DNA of 64,000 nt from Gordius sp. MW1 (lineage: Eukaryota; Nematomorpha; Gordioida; Gordea; Gordiidae), in NCBI GenBank assembly GCA_964036665.1, contig OZ038531.1:992001-1056000 (forward strand), written 5' to 3'. The notes under the pieces were generated by a model. The model was not told the DNA's origin. It made no database searches and was given only the letters and a program-made list of their open reading frames with translations. Positions 30,401 through 43,600 of the stretch are shown one piece after another. Every line of letters starts with the position of its first letter. Within the stretch, counting starts at the first letter, position 1. The position numbers were made by a program, and so were the translations under genes.

Positions 30401-33400
30401 GTGTTTTTTATTCGCAAACTTTGATTTATTTGAGGTTTAATGGCAAATAAAAGTTTTCATTTTCGAAAATATTGTTTTAAAATGAGTAAATCTATATTGG
30501 ATCACTTCAATTTAACGAATTACAATACTTTGGTTCTTTGGAAATTCTAGGCAACGGTATTTAATTTGTATTTTTGCTCGGTTTTAACGTGAAAAAATCA
30601 GCGAACGTCTCTTCTATCATTCCATCCAATTCCTACAAACTATTAAGTTAAAAGGTTTCCTTTGATTTTAAAGCAAATAATGCTTTTGCCTCCTCTTCCT
30701 TAAGATTTTACCTTAAGAAAGCGCTTCTAATATAATGGATTGACAACAAATGCTCTACCTCAATTATTGCTTTGAAATTTCCTTATTTTGTTTATTTGCT
30801 CATATTATTTGATTCCTTATTTTTTTGTTTATTTATTTATTTGGTTATTTATTTATTTGTTTACTTATTTAAATTTATTTATTTATTTCATTTAGAGGGG
30901 CATGGGAAACATGAGGATAATGCCTGATGGGGTGGTTATTAACGGTAAAACGGTGTTTAATAAAGAACTCAGAATATCCGAAATTCGACCTTCGCAAGTA
31001 ATAATAAATCAACCTGTTTTTTGCATTAAATTTAAAAAATAAATTAATAGGGAATTATTGATTTACATTGATTGATTTTTTATTGTTATTGGCTTTTTGA
31101 ACTTGCCTTTTCCTTTATGAGTGCTTTTATTTAATCGGTTAACAGCGGGCAGGGAGGGGCGGCTGCCCCTCTTAAAATCCAAAAATTCTTTTAAGTTTAT
31201 TAAAATTATGGCTGAAAATTCAAAAATGATCATTTTGCCCCTCCCTAGATCATTATTGCCCCCCCCGCTCTAATTGTAACAGAAGCCTTTTAATCTAATA
31301 TTTTGTTATATAAGGCTTCATCTATCTGGTCGTGCTTAAATGGATGATTATTTACCATTTAGTGAGCCTTGTGGCACTATTAATTAAAAAGGTGTCAATG
31401 TTTAGCTATATATAAAATTATGCTAAATATAAGGCTATATATCGTAGCTTGTAAAAATAAGATTAATGAAAATAAGCGGCAAAAATAAAAGCGGGAAATA
31501 TAAATGGCAATTAATAAGGATTTTGGCCTGGGCCAGGGTCAGTATTAATTTGCAGGGAATTATCTAGCCAGTTTTGCAATTATCCGTTTTAAAGCAACAT
31601 CCTAGACAAGTTTGCAAAAGAAATTTATATATAAAGGTAATCAGTCGGTCACAAAAACTAAAAATGGAATTTGGGCTGGGGCGAGGTCGAAAAAAGTAAA
31701 GCCAATCAGCGGTCATTAGCTAGTCTATTCGCGAAAGCAAAATAAAAGCCTTTTACAGAAACAAAAGGCCACAGGCCACAGCCATTAAAAACCCGTATAA
31801 GTTTCCACAGCAATAATTGAAAAATTACTATTTGGACAGGACGGACGGGACGGACAACCAAAAACGAGCCCATAAATTTTTTTTAGCTTTAGGTTTTTTT
31901 AATTTAACATGCTTTATTATAAGAAGTCTAAAATTTATATATTTGTGATATGTGTGATTTTATGAAAGATGAAAATTTCATGATGAACGTTTCAATGCTT
32001 ATATTGTACATATGATAATGAATATCATTTCCACATCTTATTGTTTAAATTTCTTATTTTAATATAGAAATTAAAGCCGAGTTGTTTCTTATTTTTTATC
32101 TTAGAAATCCATATTTTTCCTTTGTCCTATTTCTGTCTATTCCTGAACTAAAGGATTTTAGTTGAATACAGATATCTATTAGTTCAACCTTATTTTTGGT
32201 TAATATTTTTAAAAAAATTAACATTTATTTGCCTAAACTAGTATTAAAGATTTTTTTGTTTTTTCCCCTCAAATCCCAGTTCTGCTAAAATGCCGAAAGC
32301 TGGATTGGGAAAATAATGCGCTTGAAGTAGGGGTTTTTTGTCACAACCTTGAAAGGATCAAATTACACCTTGGTGTCAAACAAAATTTTTTAAACACCTG
32401 TAACCTTGCATTGGGAATTTATATAAAATCGATCGGTTGCTTTTCGATTTTTGTTTTATTGATCGGTCAACTCAAATTAAAATGATTAAAAATTGAGATT
32501 TATTTGTAAGCATAGTATAATTCAAAACCTAGCGCGATCTAATAAATTAATTTACTCTACCATTACCCCAACCCAACCTTAATATGAGGGCCATTCCGTG
32601 ACAAATCAAAACGTTTTCGTTCGATCATCTCAGATTTGGATAATTTTTGGATGAGGCTTTAGGCTTCCTCATACATATTGTATAATAAGTTTTGAAAATT
32701 TTAGCCATTTCGGGCCAATACTTTTTAAGTTGTGGACCCATGGGCGTAGCCAGGGGAAGGGCAGCTACAAAAAAATTCAATACAATAACCCTTAAAAATG
32801 AAAAAAAATTGTGTTTTGCCCCCCCCCCCCTTATTTGTAATCAACTTTCGCCCCCCCCCCCATAAATCCTAAAATTTTATATAAATATCGCTCAAACTTC
32901 AAAAAATTATCATTTTGCCCCTCCCTAAATCATTGCCCCCCCCCAGTAATTTCAATCCTGACTACGCCCATCAATGGCTCCCTCGCTGCCAAAAGATGAG
33001 TTAAATAAAGTCTTTAACCCAAATCCAACCCAAAATTTCCTTACATTTCATGGGGGGGGGGGGGGGGGGGGGGGAGACGTGTGAGAGTGTGAAAAGTTAG
33101 AGTATCTTTGATCTAGAAAAGAAGTTTCCGCATAGAATTACTAGATCTTGTAGTGTAAAATGTAACCGTTTTATTTTGGCGTGCTCAACAGAAAATAGCT
33201 ATTTTTAAGGACCTAACCAGGCGAGAATATGATTGGCTACTTAACCCCCCCCCCCCTCATCTTTTAATTTCGAAATCATGAATAAAATAATGCTTTATAA
33301 TGAAAGTTGGTTATAATTTAATATTTTGAAAATTCTGCCCCCTGCGGCCTGGTTTAAATCCTTATCGCCAATTTGTCCGCCATTGTGCACGATAAATGTT

Positions 33401-36228
33401 ACAACGAAATCTTGATGTGAAAATGGCATTTCCCTCTTCCTGCTTTCACAGCACTTAAAAGTTCATTACTTTATTTAGATGGGTGGGGGTGTGGTGTCGG
33501 CTTTGTTAATTATTGACAATTCCCAATGGATGGGCGATTGATTTAATGGGTTTTTCTCACCCCAGTGAGGGCGGGGAGTGGAGGATGATTGACGTGAAAA
33601 GACTGGAATTTTTTTTTGTAATAATAAGCTAACCTTTTTAGACTGCTTGTTTAAATAATCGTTAATTTATGATTATTTCGGATAGAGATTGGCTTGAAAT
33701 ACTTTCAAAAATTTACCCGACCTTGCCAATTATATAAAATTTTTATTTTATTAACTTTTTTCATGATGAATTATCAAGTACTTTAAAATTATCGTGCATC
33801 TTGACCCATCTGACTTAATATATTTATTTTGCCAACCCTTTCATGTTTAAATTTTGTGTATTAATTTTATCTTTTAACACCTTATTTTTTGGTATTAAAA
33901 ATTGCAAAATTCTCAATTTTTGTTCACTCTTCAGGCCAGCTTTAAGTCCTTTTAAGTGAAAAAGTTAGTGAATTAAAAAGCAAGTTTCTTGTGAAATGTC
34001 ATCAAGATCTGAATGTTTTTGCCAGCTATACTTCCCGAAGCCTTATACCTATATAATTTAGATTAGAAAATATAAAATTATTACAAAAAGTTTGATTTAA
34101 TTCAAATTTAATTTTGATGTTTACCAGGTAATATTGTTTTTTCGTTTAAATCTCATAGTTTAATTTTTGTCAACTTAAAAATTTTTCATGTTTTTTTCCG
34201 GGATAGAACGGAAATTTACGACTCCTCTCCGATCGTAGCATAATTATGAAGGCCCAAGATCACAATGGAAATCTCGCCAATCAAATATACATCGGTACTT
34301 ACCAAATATAAATAGTTTCGTTTGCCACCATGAAAAGTTAAAGTTCTTATAATTTAAAATTTAAAATTTTTACTGTATAAATTTTTTGTAAAAAGGGTTC
34401 GAATGTGAAAGTTAAATGTATTTATGTCGTTGAAAATCAAAAAAATATTTACTTTTACCATTCTACCTGTTTAGGCTACTGTTGTAAAAACGGTTGAGTT
34501 TTGTTTGGTTGACCATTAGGTTTAACTATGTCTAAGCCTAGTGGTCGACTAAGAATATTTATGTTTAGTCGACCAAAACCCAAGGCCGACCAAACAAAAT
34601 CCAGCCGTTTTTAAAACACTATTTTGGGGCCCACAGGATTTCAATTATAAATCACGATAAATTCGTTATTATTAAAAGATAAATGCTAAATTTTCTTTTT
34701 TTAACCGTTTGGGGTCTCAAAGAACCCCACTCAACCAATGGAATGGTTTTAATTTGTTAAATGTACCCCACTATCTAGGTCCTAACGGATTCATATCCCA
34801 AGGCCCGCGTTTTAAAGTCAATAACAAAGATGGGCATACCCTATTCGAAGTTACACCAGACAATATGACCGTGTCTATGGGCACTCTTCACATAAAGAGT
34901 CAGTGGGCTATTTATTTATTGCAGTTTGAATTCAGAAAATTAATTTTTCCATATATTTATTAATTTAACAACATTCTGATTAAATCTTTTCACAATTTAT
35001 TAATATCAAAATTTTTAGAAAGTTAAGGCTGTTTTTAAACATTTCTCTCCTCCAATTTTACTAATTAGCACTACAGAACTAGGATTGATTTGCTTTTAAA
35101 CTAACTCTTAGAAATGATAAAAAAAACTCACATATACGCATTATAATGTGATTAGATATGGTTAAATGTAATTTTTATACACTAATTTCACCCGAAATTA
35201 CTATTTTATTAAAGTTTTAGAAGAATAAAGTTGTGTGAAAACATTTTTTGTATCGTTTTTTTAACGATTTTTTGGGTAGATTAAATTTTGCAAATTCATA
35301 CACAGATAAAAATGGAGCGCGATTTAACGAATCCGTCATAACTCCTATGGTTCGATCACCCCCTGGTCAATCTCTAAAGTAAGTTTTCGAGAGATCCAAG
35401 GGCGTGGCCAGGATTGGATTAAGAGGGGAGTGGGCAATAATCATTTGGGGGGGGAGGGGGTAAATGATAATTTTTAGTAATTTTAGCCAGTTATATTAAA
35501 TTTAGAAGAATTTGGATATAGAGGGGGCCAGTCGACCCTCCCTGCCACCCCCTGGCTACGTCTATGCCAATATTCTTATAAAATTAAAATAATTGTTTTT
35601 AATTTAACAAGAAATAAATATTCACAAAAAAGTTATGATTAAAAACAGTTAATTTTTAACGATAAATCTATCCAAGTTGGCTTTTTAAGCAATTAAGATA
35701 TTTAAATATGCCTTATATTTTATAACGAAGAATTTGGTTTTATTGGACGAAAATTGTGATCTTTTTCAACAATTGCTATTAAAAATCAATTGGATGAAAA
35801 TATATATTTTTTAAAAATACTAATATTTCTTCTATTTTTTGAGACAATTTTAACAACTTTAATATTTTGTAATTTCTAAAAAAATCTATTTTTCCGCTGC
35901 AAGGTTGGAATCACTGACGCGCGCACTGGAAATTGAAGCGAGCGGCGTGAGCGTCAAAGCGCTCGCCGGTGAAATTAACGCTCTCAGCTTGAGCGACATA
36001 ACGCTCAGCAGCAAAGCCGGGAAAATTAAGCTCGAGGGCGATATTTACATGCCCGACCTAGCAGTCCTCACCCCTGCCACCTCTTTTCTCACCCCTGGGG
36101 AATTTGACGCCCCCGGGCGGTACCAAGGCATCTTCCAAGTGTGTTTGTGCGAGAGCGGGCGCCTTTTTTTAGCGCTCCCCACTTCAAATTGTCGCGGAAC
36201 TTACGATATATGTAGCGCTCCCCTGTAA
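27472..36228 (+). CDS. Sarcoglycan (gamma/delta/zeta type)
   Basis: Seven exons join in phase: 27472-27553, 27829-28238, 30896-30997, 34207-34294, 34779-34898, 35306-35378 and 35904-36228, for 399 residues. GIYGWRKRCLYF (126-137) runs into the single transmembrane span (about 134-157). Extracellular hallmarks follow: GMGNMRI, GPRFKVNNKDG, ITPMVRSPP, LESLTRALEIEA, and the four-cysteine end CLCESGRLFLALPTSNCRGTYDIC. Sarcoglycans are type II membrane glycoproteins of the dystrophin complex at muscle membranes. The cytoplasmic tail is about 130 residues, Pro/Ser rich, against about 30 in vertebrate delta-sarcoglycan. Exon 1 rests on phase agreement and could be an alternative start. Exons 2 and 7 are GC-rich while exons 3-6 are AT-rich like the introns. 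Paralogue type is not resolved. Confidence 0.9.
28255..28600 (+). repeat. Two tandem family E repeat copies in sarcoglycan intron 2
   Basis: A GTTGTCCGTCCTGTC block at about 28288 is followed by TGCCGTGGAAACCTACACGG and TAGTGGCTGTGAGGACG; a second head, TTGCTATGCAATATGGGC with GTTGTCCGTCCTG, begins at about 28512. They start within 20 bases of the exon 2 donor. Non-coding. Confidence 0.6.
28640..28705. mobile_element. Truncated family A MITE
   Basis: GGGGAGGGGGCAAAAATGAT and TTAGGGAGGGGC match the core of the family A MITEs; both outer ends are lost or diverged, with ACTCCCATG at the right. Confidence 0.45.
28706..30107. other. Sarcoglycan intron 2 sequence
   Basis: AT-rich intron DNA with long C and G tracts (29648-29663 and around 29750). 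The overlapping frames at 28790-29096 are the only sizeable open ones; no family is recognisable and they are probably chance. Confidence 0.4.
30108..30259. mobile_element. hAT-like MITE with CAGAG ends (family I)
   Basis: Starts CAGAGACTAAAAAAGTCAGG and ends AACAAATCTGACCTCTG; the inside has CGGGC-rich segments and a G tract near 30215. Its related copy is at 39612-40020. No clear target duplication. Confidence 0.5.
31143..31285. mobile_element. Truncated family A MITE
   Basis: GGGAGGGGCGGCTGCCCCTC and CATTTTGCCCCTCCCTAGAT match the family core; the CATGGGCG terminus is missing on both sides. Confidence 0.55.
31690..31885 (-). repeat. Family E repeat, reverse orientation
   Basis: Contains the inverse of the GTCCGTCC block (GGACGGACAACCAAAAACG) with GAGCCCATAAATT and, further left, GTTTCCACAGCAATAATTG and CCACAGCCATTAAAAA, matching the copies at 9870 and 28255 in reverse. 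In sarcoglycan intron 3. Confidence 0.6.
32739..32971. mobile_element. hAT-like MITE (family A)
   Basis: Ends CATGGGCGTAGCCAGG and CTGACTACGCCCAT, with long C tracts inside. In sarcoglycan intron 3. A GGGCCATTCCGTGACAAATC stretch just before it (about 32588) looks like a fragment of another repeat. Confidence 0.65.
33053..33075. repeat. Long G homopolymer
   Basis: More than twenty consecutive G residues in sarcoglycan intron 3; several other G or C runs above ten bases occur nearby (32820, 33245). Confidence 0.95.
33080..34206. other. End of sarcoglycan intron 3
   Basis: AT-rich intron sequence leading to exon 4; nothing else recognised. Confidence 0.4.
34480..34618. mobile_element. GGTCGACC palindromic MITE (family F)
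   Basis: Ends TGTTGTAAAAACGGTTGAG and inverse CCAGCCGTTTTTAAAACA, with GTTTTGTTTGGT and ACCAAACAAAAT next inside and GTCGACTAAG in the middle. The whole element can fold on itself. In sarcoglycan intron 4, shortly before exon 5. Other copies are at 38237, 48226 and 54829. Confidence 0.7.
35397..35566. mobile_element. hAT-like MITE (family A)
   Basis: Ends CAAGGGCGTGGCCAGG and CCTGGCTACGTCTATG around the usual G-rich and AT-rich core. In sarcoglycan intron 6, about 20 bases after the exon 6 donor. Confidence 0.65.
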
Positions 36229-37086
36229 CGCTCTTGAGCACAAGCGTTTTTTTTGTAGAAAAATTCAAGAAACAATATTTTATTGAATTTGTGAAGATAA
36301 ATTTTTATGAAAATATTTCAAAGGACATTACCAAAATTGGAGATTTATATGCATTCGAGTTTTTAAAGGTGCCTGCCATATTTTTGTTGACTCAAATTGA
36401 ATTTTTGTCGCCTCCCTTGGCCTTTCTTTACTTCAAGTGCAATTACTACTTTGGATTATGCGACTGTTTTTTAAAAATTATTTATACAGAAGAGAAATCG
36501 TGTTTTAATAATTCCGTTTTTATCGAAACTCGCTCTTTTGCTATTTTATAAATGCGTTGAAAAATGAAATTATATATTATACTCATGATGTGGTCAAATA
36601 AGTTTTAGATTTACAACCTTAATTTTTTGTTTGTTTTTTAATTTCTCTTTATTTTATATTTTACACGAAACTATAGCATCAAGCTTTTACAGCGATATTT
36701 TAGCGGAATTTTAATGATAGCAAATTTATAAAAGCTAAATTACGTAATGGCCTTTGTATCTGTTATAAAATTATTATTTTTTGAATATATAGATATACAA
36801 AACTTTTGTAAGTTTTTAAACATATAATTAACTTTTTTATAAAAGTGTAGTTTAGATTAATTTGGTCGATGTCAAATTTATTATTTTAAGAATTGAAGCT
36901 ATTTTTTATTAAAATTAATCTATTAACTCGTGATTGACAATAAAAGTTTTATAATGCTAATGTTTTAAGACTCGATAAGGTAAAATCATTGGTCAAACAT
37001 TTATCATTATTTTGTTTAAACTTTGATATTAGCTTAATTTTGAATAGTAAGCATAAAATGGGATTTCTGAAATATTCCTAAAGTAT
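36229..37086. other. Likely sarcoglycan 3' UTR and spacer
   Basis: AT-rich. An open frame at 36234-36551 starts just after the sarcoglycan stop codon; it is rich in Phe and Ile, lacks any recognisable domain and is more likely 3' UTR. An AATAAAAG at about 36941 is the only polyadenylation-like signal I noticed. Confidence 0.4.
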
Positions 37087-37232
37087 CATGGGTGTGGCTA
37101 GGATTGGAACTAGAGGAGGGCACTAATGATTTAGGGAGGGGCAAAATGATAATTTTAGCCATAATTTTAACAAAAATTTGGATTTAGAGGGTGGCAGCCG
37201 CCCCTCCTTGCCTCCCCCTGGCTACGCCCGTG
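37087..37232. mobile_element. hAT-like MITE (family A)
   Basis: Ends CATGGGTGTGGCTAGG and CCTGGCTACGCCCGTG, 146 bases, between the convergent sarcoglycan and BRAT1-like genes. Confidence 0.65.
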
Positions 37233-37608
37233 TAAATGATAATATTTTAATTTTTTAACTAATAAATTTCAAAATTAAAAAATCTAAAAATATCCAATCT
37301 TAAAAGTCAAAGATGTGGTTATTTTGAATTGAAATTTTGATAAAGATGTTCAAATTTTTCAAAAATAGCAAATTGCACGTTTAAGATGAGTCTAAAATAA
37401 TAAGAAAATGATAAACATTCAATAACCATTTTAGTTTGGAATTTATTCATTTAAAGAAAAAATCGGACCTCGTAATTTTTAGATTTTTATTTGTTGAAAT
37501 ATTTTCGCCTTCTAAGGTTTCATATTGCCGAGATATATAACATCACTAAATATTTTAAAATAGTCGGTAATCAAAAAATTTTTCAAATATATATATATAA
37601 GGTAAACT

Positions 37609-37614
37609 TTTATT
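37609..37614 (-). promoter_or_regulatory. Candidate polyadenylation signal of the BRAT1-like gene
   Basis: Minus-strand AATAAA about 60 bases after the stop codon of the BRAT1-like gene. Confidence 0.5.
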
Positions 37615-37670
37615 TGCAACTTTTAATATACATTTAATATTAAATTATTCACCAAATTTTTAAATATAAA

Positions 37671-40600
37671 TCAATAACATTCTAGGCTATTGCAATGGTT
37701 AGGATTTTCAATTTTTCTAATAATTTCATCCAAAAATTCTGACATATTTTCTCGTGGGCATTTAGGTACAAGTTTTGGCTCCGGTTCAACTAGTTGGGTA
37801 ATTTCTTCCCTTAAATGAGTTATAAGTTGCAAACAAACTTGATCAAATTCAAAATTTTTATCAATCTCCTCTTTGCAGTTTACCTATCGGGAAACAATAA
37901 AATTAAATAAAAATATTTGAAACTTTTTAAATTAATGCAATTTTGATTAAATTTGCAAACCTGTAGTGTGTTTAGTATACTAAAAGCTTCGGGACAATCT
38001 ATGAAGCCAATTTCTTTAAAACTCTGGAAAATGTTCCTAAAAATTTCTTTAATCTTTCGATCTTTCATGTTTTTCCCACTATCTTTATCTTCTTTACCTA
38101 AAATTTAAGAGGCCTTTAAATATAATTATTAGATAAAGGTTGTTTAATTAAAATTAATAATAAAAACAAAGTATTTTAATTCACACTCTGACCTTTTACA
38201 TATCTGAACTTGAAACTTCCCAAAAAGTGAGAAGTAGTTGAAAACGGCTGGGTTTTGTTTGGCCGACCTTTGATTTTAGCATAAACATACAAAGATTTTT
38301 TGGTCTGTTTTTCTTAGTCGGCCTCTCGGGTTAGTCGAAATTTGAAAAACATACCTGAGTCGACCGTTAGTCAAAGCAAAGGTCGACCAAACAAAACCCA
38401 GCCGTTTTTACAACACCAATGAGAAGAAAGTTCACGTATATAAACAAACTCTAGATAATACAATTTTTTTGTAAAAAAACCAATATAAAATTTATGGCAT
38501 TTACTTAAATTTAGGATATTTTCCATGATAAGAAGAGCATCCGATATGATATTTGTTTCAGAATCATCATCTTCCGTTTCCATGTTAAAAGATTTATCGT
38601 AATTACAAACAATGTTTTCGAGATATTTTAAAGTTTTTAGATACAGGTATGGATGATTGTTTAAAAATCGACTGCATGCTTCCTCACGCCATATCCTAGC
38701 TAACGTGGCCATTGAAGAATTTGTGTTCAAAAATGTTTCGTATAGCTTTATCTAGAAATAACACCAAACTTAAAATTTAAAAAATAATTTTATAGCTTTA
38801 TTAAGATTATTTGTTTTAATAAAACAATAATAGAAATAAATAAATGTTTAAGAATGATTCGCCATTTATATGTGATCTTAGCAAAACCTTTCCATTCTGA
38901 TGCCACTTATAAAGTATTTACAGAATTTATACAAAATGCAGAATTATAAGAGCTGATGAAATGTTATTTTAACTAATCATTAAAAGTACAAAATTATAAC
39001 TTAAATTTTAAAAGTACATACCAAAGTTAAATTAATAGAGTCAGTTGTGTCTGACAAGCTGCTGGACCATATGAAAGCATTTCCCAGTACATTCAAAGCC
39101 TGTTCCTGGCAGTTAAAGCTTTGACCTGGCTTAATTCCCGCTATGTATTTATTTGTAATGTAATCCACCATTTTCAAGACTTTGTCAATATTCCGTTGAC
39201 TTTCTATTCAAAAAAAACTATTACATTCTTGATTGAAATCATTTTTTGATTGAAATCATAGAATACACCAGGACTATTTAATCTAAGTTACTAGAAAATA
39301 ATTATAACAACCTAAGCTATTGGCTGTACTAAGAGGTAATTAAAAAACAAGCATGTGGCTTGATTTGGTCATTGTAATATTTAAAAATCACGGAGCTTAA
39401 GTTACAACAACTTTTAGTCCTTTAACATGAAATAAATTTGAATACATAAAATGTCACATAATCTATGGTTTAACCTAGCATATTTTTCCCTTTTCTTCCT
39501 TTATTCCATCCAGAAAGACTAAATATTTGGTCAAAATCGTTGAAATACGAACATACTAATGTTTAAAACGACCTCCGAGTCGAAAACATGAAGAAATCTA
39601 GGGGTAGCTCCCAGAGACCAGATTTGCCCGACCCGGCAGGCTCCCACGGGCCGAGCCGGGCAACTGTCGTGAACTTTAACTTTCGGGCGGGCCCGGGGGC
39701 GGGCACCATAACAAGATTCGGGCAATTCGGGCTCAATTTTGTTTTTAAAATAATGTATTATACTGTTTTTGTCTATGTTTTGCCACTTTTTTAATTGATT
39801 TCATAATGTTTGTTAATCCTAGTTCTCATTTAAAAAAAAATCAAAAATGAAGATAAATTTAAAAAAAAAAAAATTTCAAACACACCATTTCGGGCAGGGC
39901 AGTTCGGGCAGCTGAGATAATTTGGGCATTTCCGGGCGGGCACATAGAAGACGGGCGGGTAGATTAATTATAAAATCGGGCCCGGTTCGGGCAGAAAAAT
40001 TCTAACAAATCTGACCTCTGTTAGTTCCCTCCCAAAAATTATCATAAATTCATTTATTTTCAACAAAATTGTGCTATTCAAAAATCAAGTAGTGATTCTC
40101 TAAATTAATAAACATTTGTCTGTTCTCCTTAAATCAAATAAAATCGTTTGGTTCTTATAACGCGAATGAATGAATCACGCCAGTTCACCTACCAGCTGAT
40201 TCCAAAAAATCAATCCACGAGGGTGGAGGAGGACACGCTAAGACGGTTGATAAAATATCGAAAATCACCCGGTCAAACGCTTCCCAATCGACTACGTTTA
40301 TACCGCTCAACTCGGTAGATGGGCGGGATGATTCGTCGAAAAAGGGGATCTTTCGCTCCTTTCGACGAAGCGCCACCTCGGTAAAATCCAAAATGGTCGC
40401 CAGCTGGGATGAATTCGGCGACTTTCCGATGTGCCGGGTAACGAGTTGCGCGTTCGATAGAACGCATTCCGGGAGACGATTCGTGAGATCACGTGATATG
40501 GAACAGCTGATAAAAGAATGTCAACTAAATAATACCTCCGCTGTGTACTCGTTTATTTGAACTTAATTTTAACATATAATAGGCTTGCATCGCTTTTATA

Positions 40601-43600
40601 AATATGATAATATTTTACGCATAAAAAACACTAAATTGAATTAAAAATTTCAGCAACATTAATAAGGAGAAGGTGGGGGAGGAAAATAATCATTTTAAAC
40701 TAATATTATTTCCTTTTTACATTTATTACTTTCTATAGCTGATAGTCTTTTAGTCTTCTTATCTAATCATCATCTATCGTTGGTATGAACTATGAAACCA
40801 TCTCAGAAGAATTGTCTTTAATTGAGTTCGATTCTGTTTAAACGCGATTCATATACATTTTTTGAATTTGATGTAAAAGTTAGGCCAATTCTGTCACTTA
40901 TTTTACAAAATTACTTTAAGAAATTTTAGTAGCCTACATTTTTGAGTTGTTTAAGGCACTAAATTATATCATGGTTTACCCTTTTGGTTTGCAATCGCCT
41001 ATAATTTAAAAAACGCATAGAGGCACATTCAAGAACGGGGTAAAATTAAAAAGAGGGGTCGGACGGGGTTCGCTTTTAAAAATTCGGTGTTTGCAAACAT
41101 ATGATTTGTTCCCAAGAGACACTATTATCAATTACACTTTTATACACATCCACATTGATTGCGAATACAATCTTTGATCAAAAAATCCTTTATTTTTATA
41201 TTGTATTCCTCATTCAGCAAAATTGTATAAGATCGTATGAAAAAATCACACAAGGTTCCTATCTATTTCAACCATCAATAATGAACGACTTTAAGTTTAT
41301 AGCTTTTTATTCTTTGCAAAATATAAATTGAAGTGAGATTGCTTTGAAGGACAAAACAATAATTTCAACTTGGTTAAATTATAAAAAAAAATATTGCATT
41401 TTATATTATGTTGTTAAAGCCCTCACACATACTCGCTCAGACGGTCCCAATCGGCATATAATGCTTTCAAGATGGCGCCGCATTTGGCAGTAAGAGGCCA
41501 ACACGTGACTACTACACGTTCCGATTGGGCGGTCAAGGGCGAATCGCAAAGCGATAAAAGAGTGGAAACAAGGCGATTGGTCGCCTTACAAAAAGTTTTG
41601 ACCAATGACGAACTGACCGAAAATTGATTGTCATTTCCATCCCCGACGGAAGTGATAATGGCGTCGGCCTCACGGGCTAAGCACGTGACGTAATCTCGCG
41701 TTATTCGTGCCCGGAAGTCTGGGTAAAACTCCTTAAAAGGGCAGACGATATTTTGAATAAAAACGGAAAATACAATTCACACATTAAATTAAAATGTTTT
41801 GCTTTATAGTTTTACCTAAAAGTTATGACTAAATCTTATATTTACCATTCCGTTAGGTGGAATTCCTAAGATCCCAAGTCGTTTACAATTATTTAAAACA
41901 AATTAAAGGTAGTTTTAATTGTTAATATAAGATTACAACCTATAATAACTCATTTTAAAATAAAAATGACTTAAACTGTAAAGGAGAAAAGAATATTATT
42001 TCCATAAAAATCTATACAATTGGCACAATATAGTAATATTTTATAAAAAATCCCTCTTAAAAGATGGCATTTATTTAAGCCATTTAATATAAATATTTGC
42101 ATGAAGTCTATGCACAAATTATTTGTAGGTAAATAATCATATTTCCTAATTTTAAATTTATAAGTTATTTAAATGAAATATGTCTTTAAGAATATCTTCT
42201 AAATTTAAATAACCTCATCTTGTAAATCCAAAGTTTTCTGGAAAAGGCATCCCCACATTAAGTCCAAATATTTCAATTTGTGCAAAAATTCTGAAATGCT
42301 ATCCAAATCATATATTATGGTTGAAATTTTATTCCAGTGCTCGTGTAATTTTGTATATAAGCCCAGTTTTTCAAGTTCACAAAAATTGCTTTTAGGTATT
42401 GGTGCATTTGTTGCTAATAACCAAAGCAACTCAATATCTTTTGGTGTCAAATATTTTATATGCCTATGAAATTGTTGTGTATAAAATGTTTTAAATTTGT
42501 AATTTTGGCTCACTAAATTATTTAAATAACAATATTTGTTTTATTTATATCTTATAAATTTATTAATTAAAGAAATAAATTATAAATTAAATTCAAAATG
42601 CATAAATTTTACAGTTGCTCTTATACTTCATTGACACAATCAAATACTCATAAACATGTGATTGTTTGATAATGTCATCAATTCCTTGAGCCAATATTTT
42701 GAGGGCAAAGATAATAATATGCTCAAAATAACTATTGTAAAAATTATAAATAAAACAGATAACTTTTTTTTGATAATGTTGAATACCTGTGTTCAGTTTT
42801 GGCTGTGAGGATGAAATGCTGGTTCATTATATTACTTAACAAATTTTTGAGTGGACATTGTGTTAACGACCAATAAAAGTTATTAAACATTGCATTGTTA
42901 TTTAGGAAATTTAATTCTTGTAGTTTATTTAAATGATTGTCATCCAAAAGTAATTTATCATATACACTTTGCATAACTTCAAATATTGTTAAATTGGCAA
43001 ATGAAATTAATTTGTTCCTATTGATATCATTTTTTGAAATCTTGCAAGTTTTTAACAATAGACTGTTATAAGAATTCACAAATTTATTATGGCTCTTCCT
43101 ACTAATAGATGCCTCTTCATCTAAAAATTTTGCCAAAGTTCTTGTTGCCTGTTGTCTAACATAGTAGCTTTCATCTTGCAAACAATTTAAAACAAATGGA
43201 CAGATGCTTTTATCTATAAAAGCCCAATAATTTTATTAAGATAATAAAAATTACCAATATTATTTAGGAAATTAAAGCCATCATCATAACTTAGTATATT
43301 ATACAAAAGAACCAAAAAATTATCTTTGGATGATGAAGTAATGCAAAGAATAGGACATGCTCTTATTAACTATAGTTATTAAATGTCTATCGCGTAATTT
43401 GCATACTTCTTTAATTAATGAAGGAAATGGCTTTTTCATAAAATGATGATCACAAATAATTTTTGTAACATACTTAACTAAGAAATTGTAATTTTTAGCA
43501 TTTATGTCTTTTCCAATATCTTCCATTCTTTCTGTAAATCCAGGATGTTCCAAAATTTCTGGAAACCCTAAAATGACCAATTTAGATTTATTCATTTATA

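Noticed and set aside
36234-36551. 105-codon open frame just after the sarcoglycan stop
   Set aside because: Phe/Ile-rich with no domain, starts inside the expected 3' UTR, and base use is like the AT-rich surroundings.
39531-39794. Open frames in the CGGGC-rich stretch near 39.6 kb as coding
   Set aside because: They lie on a CAGAG-ended MITE within an intron of the BRAT1-like gene and are explained by its GC content.
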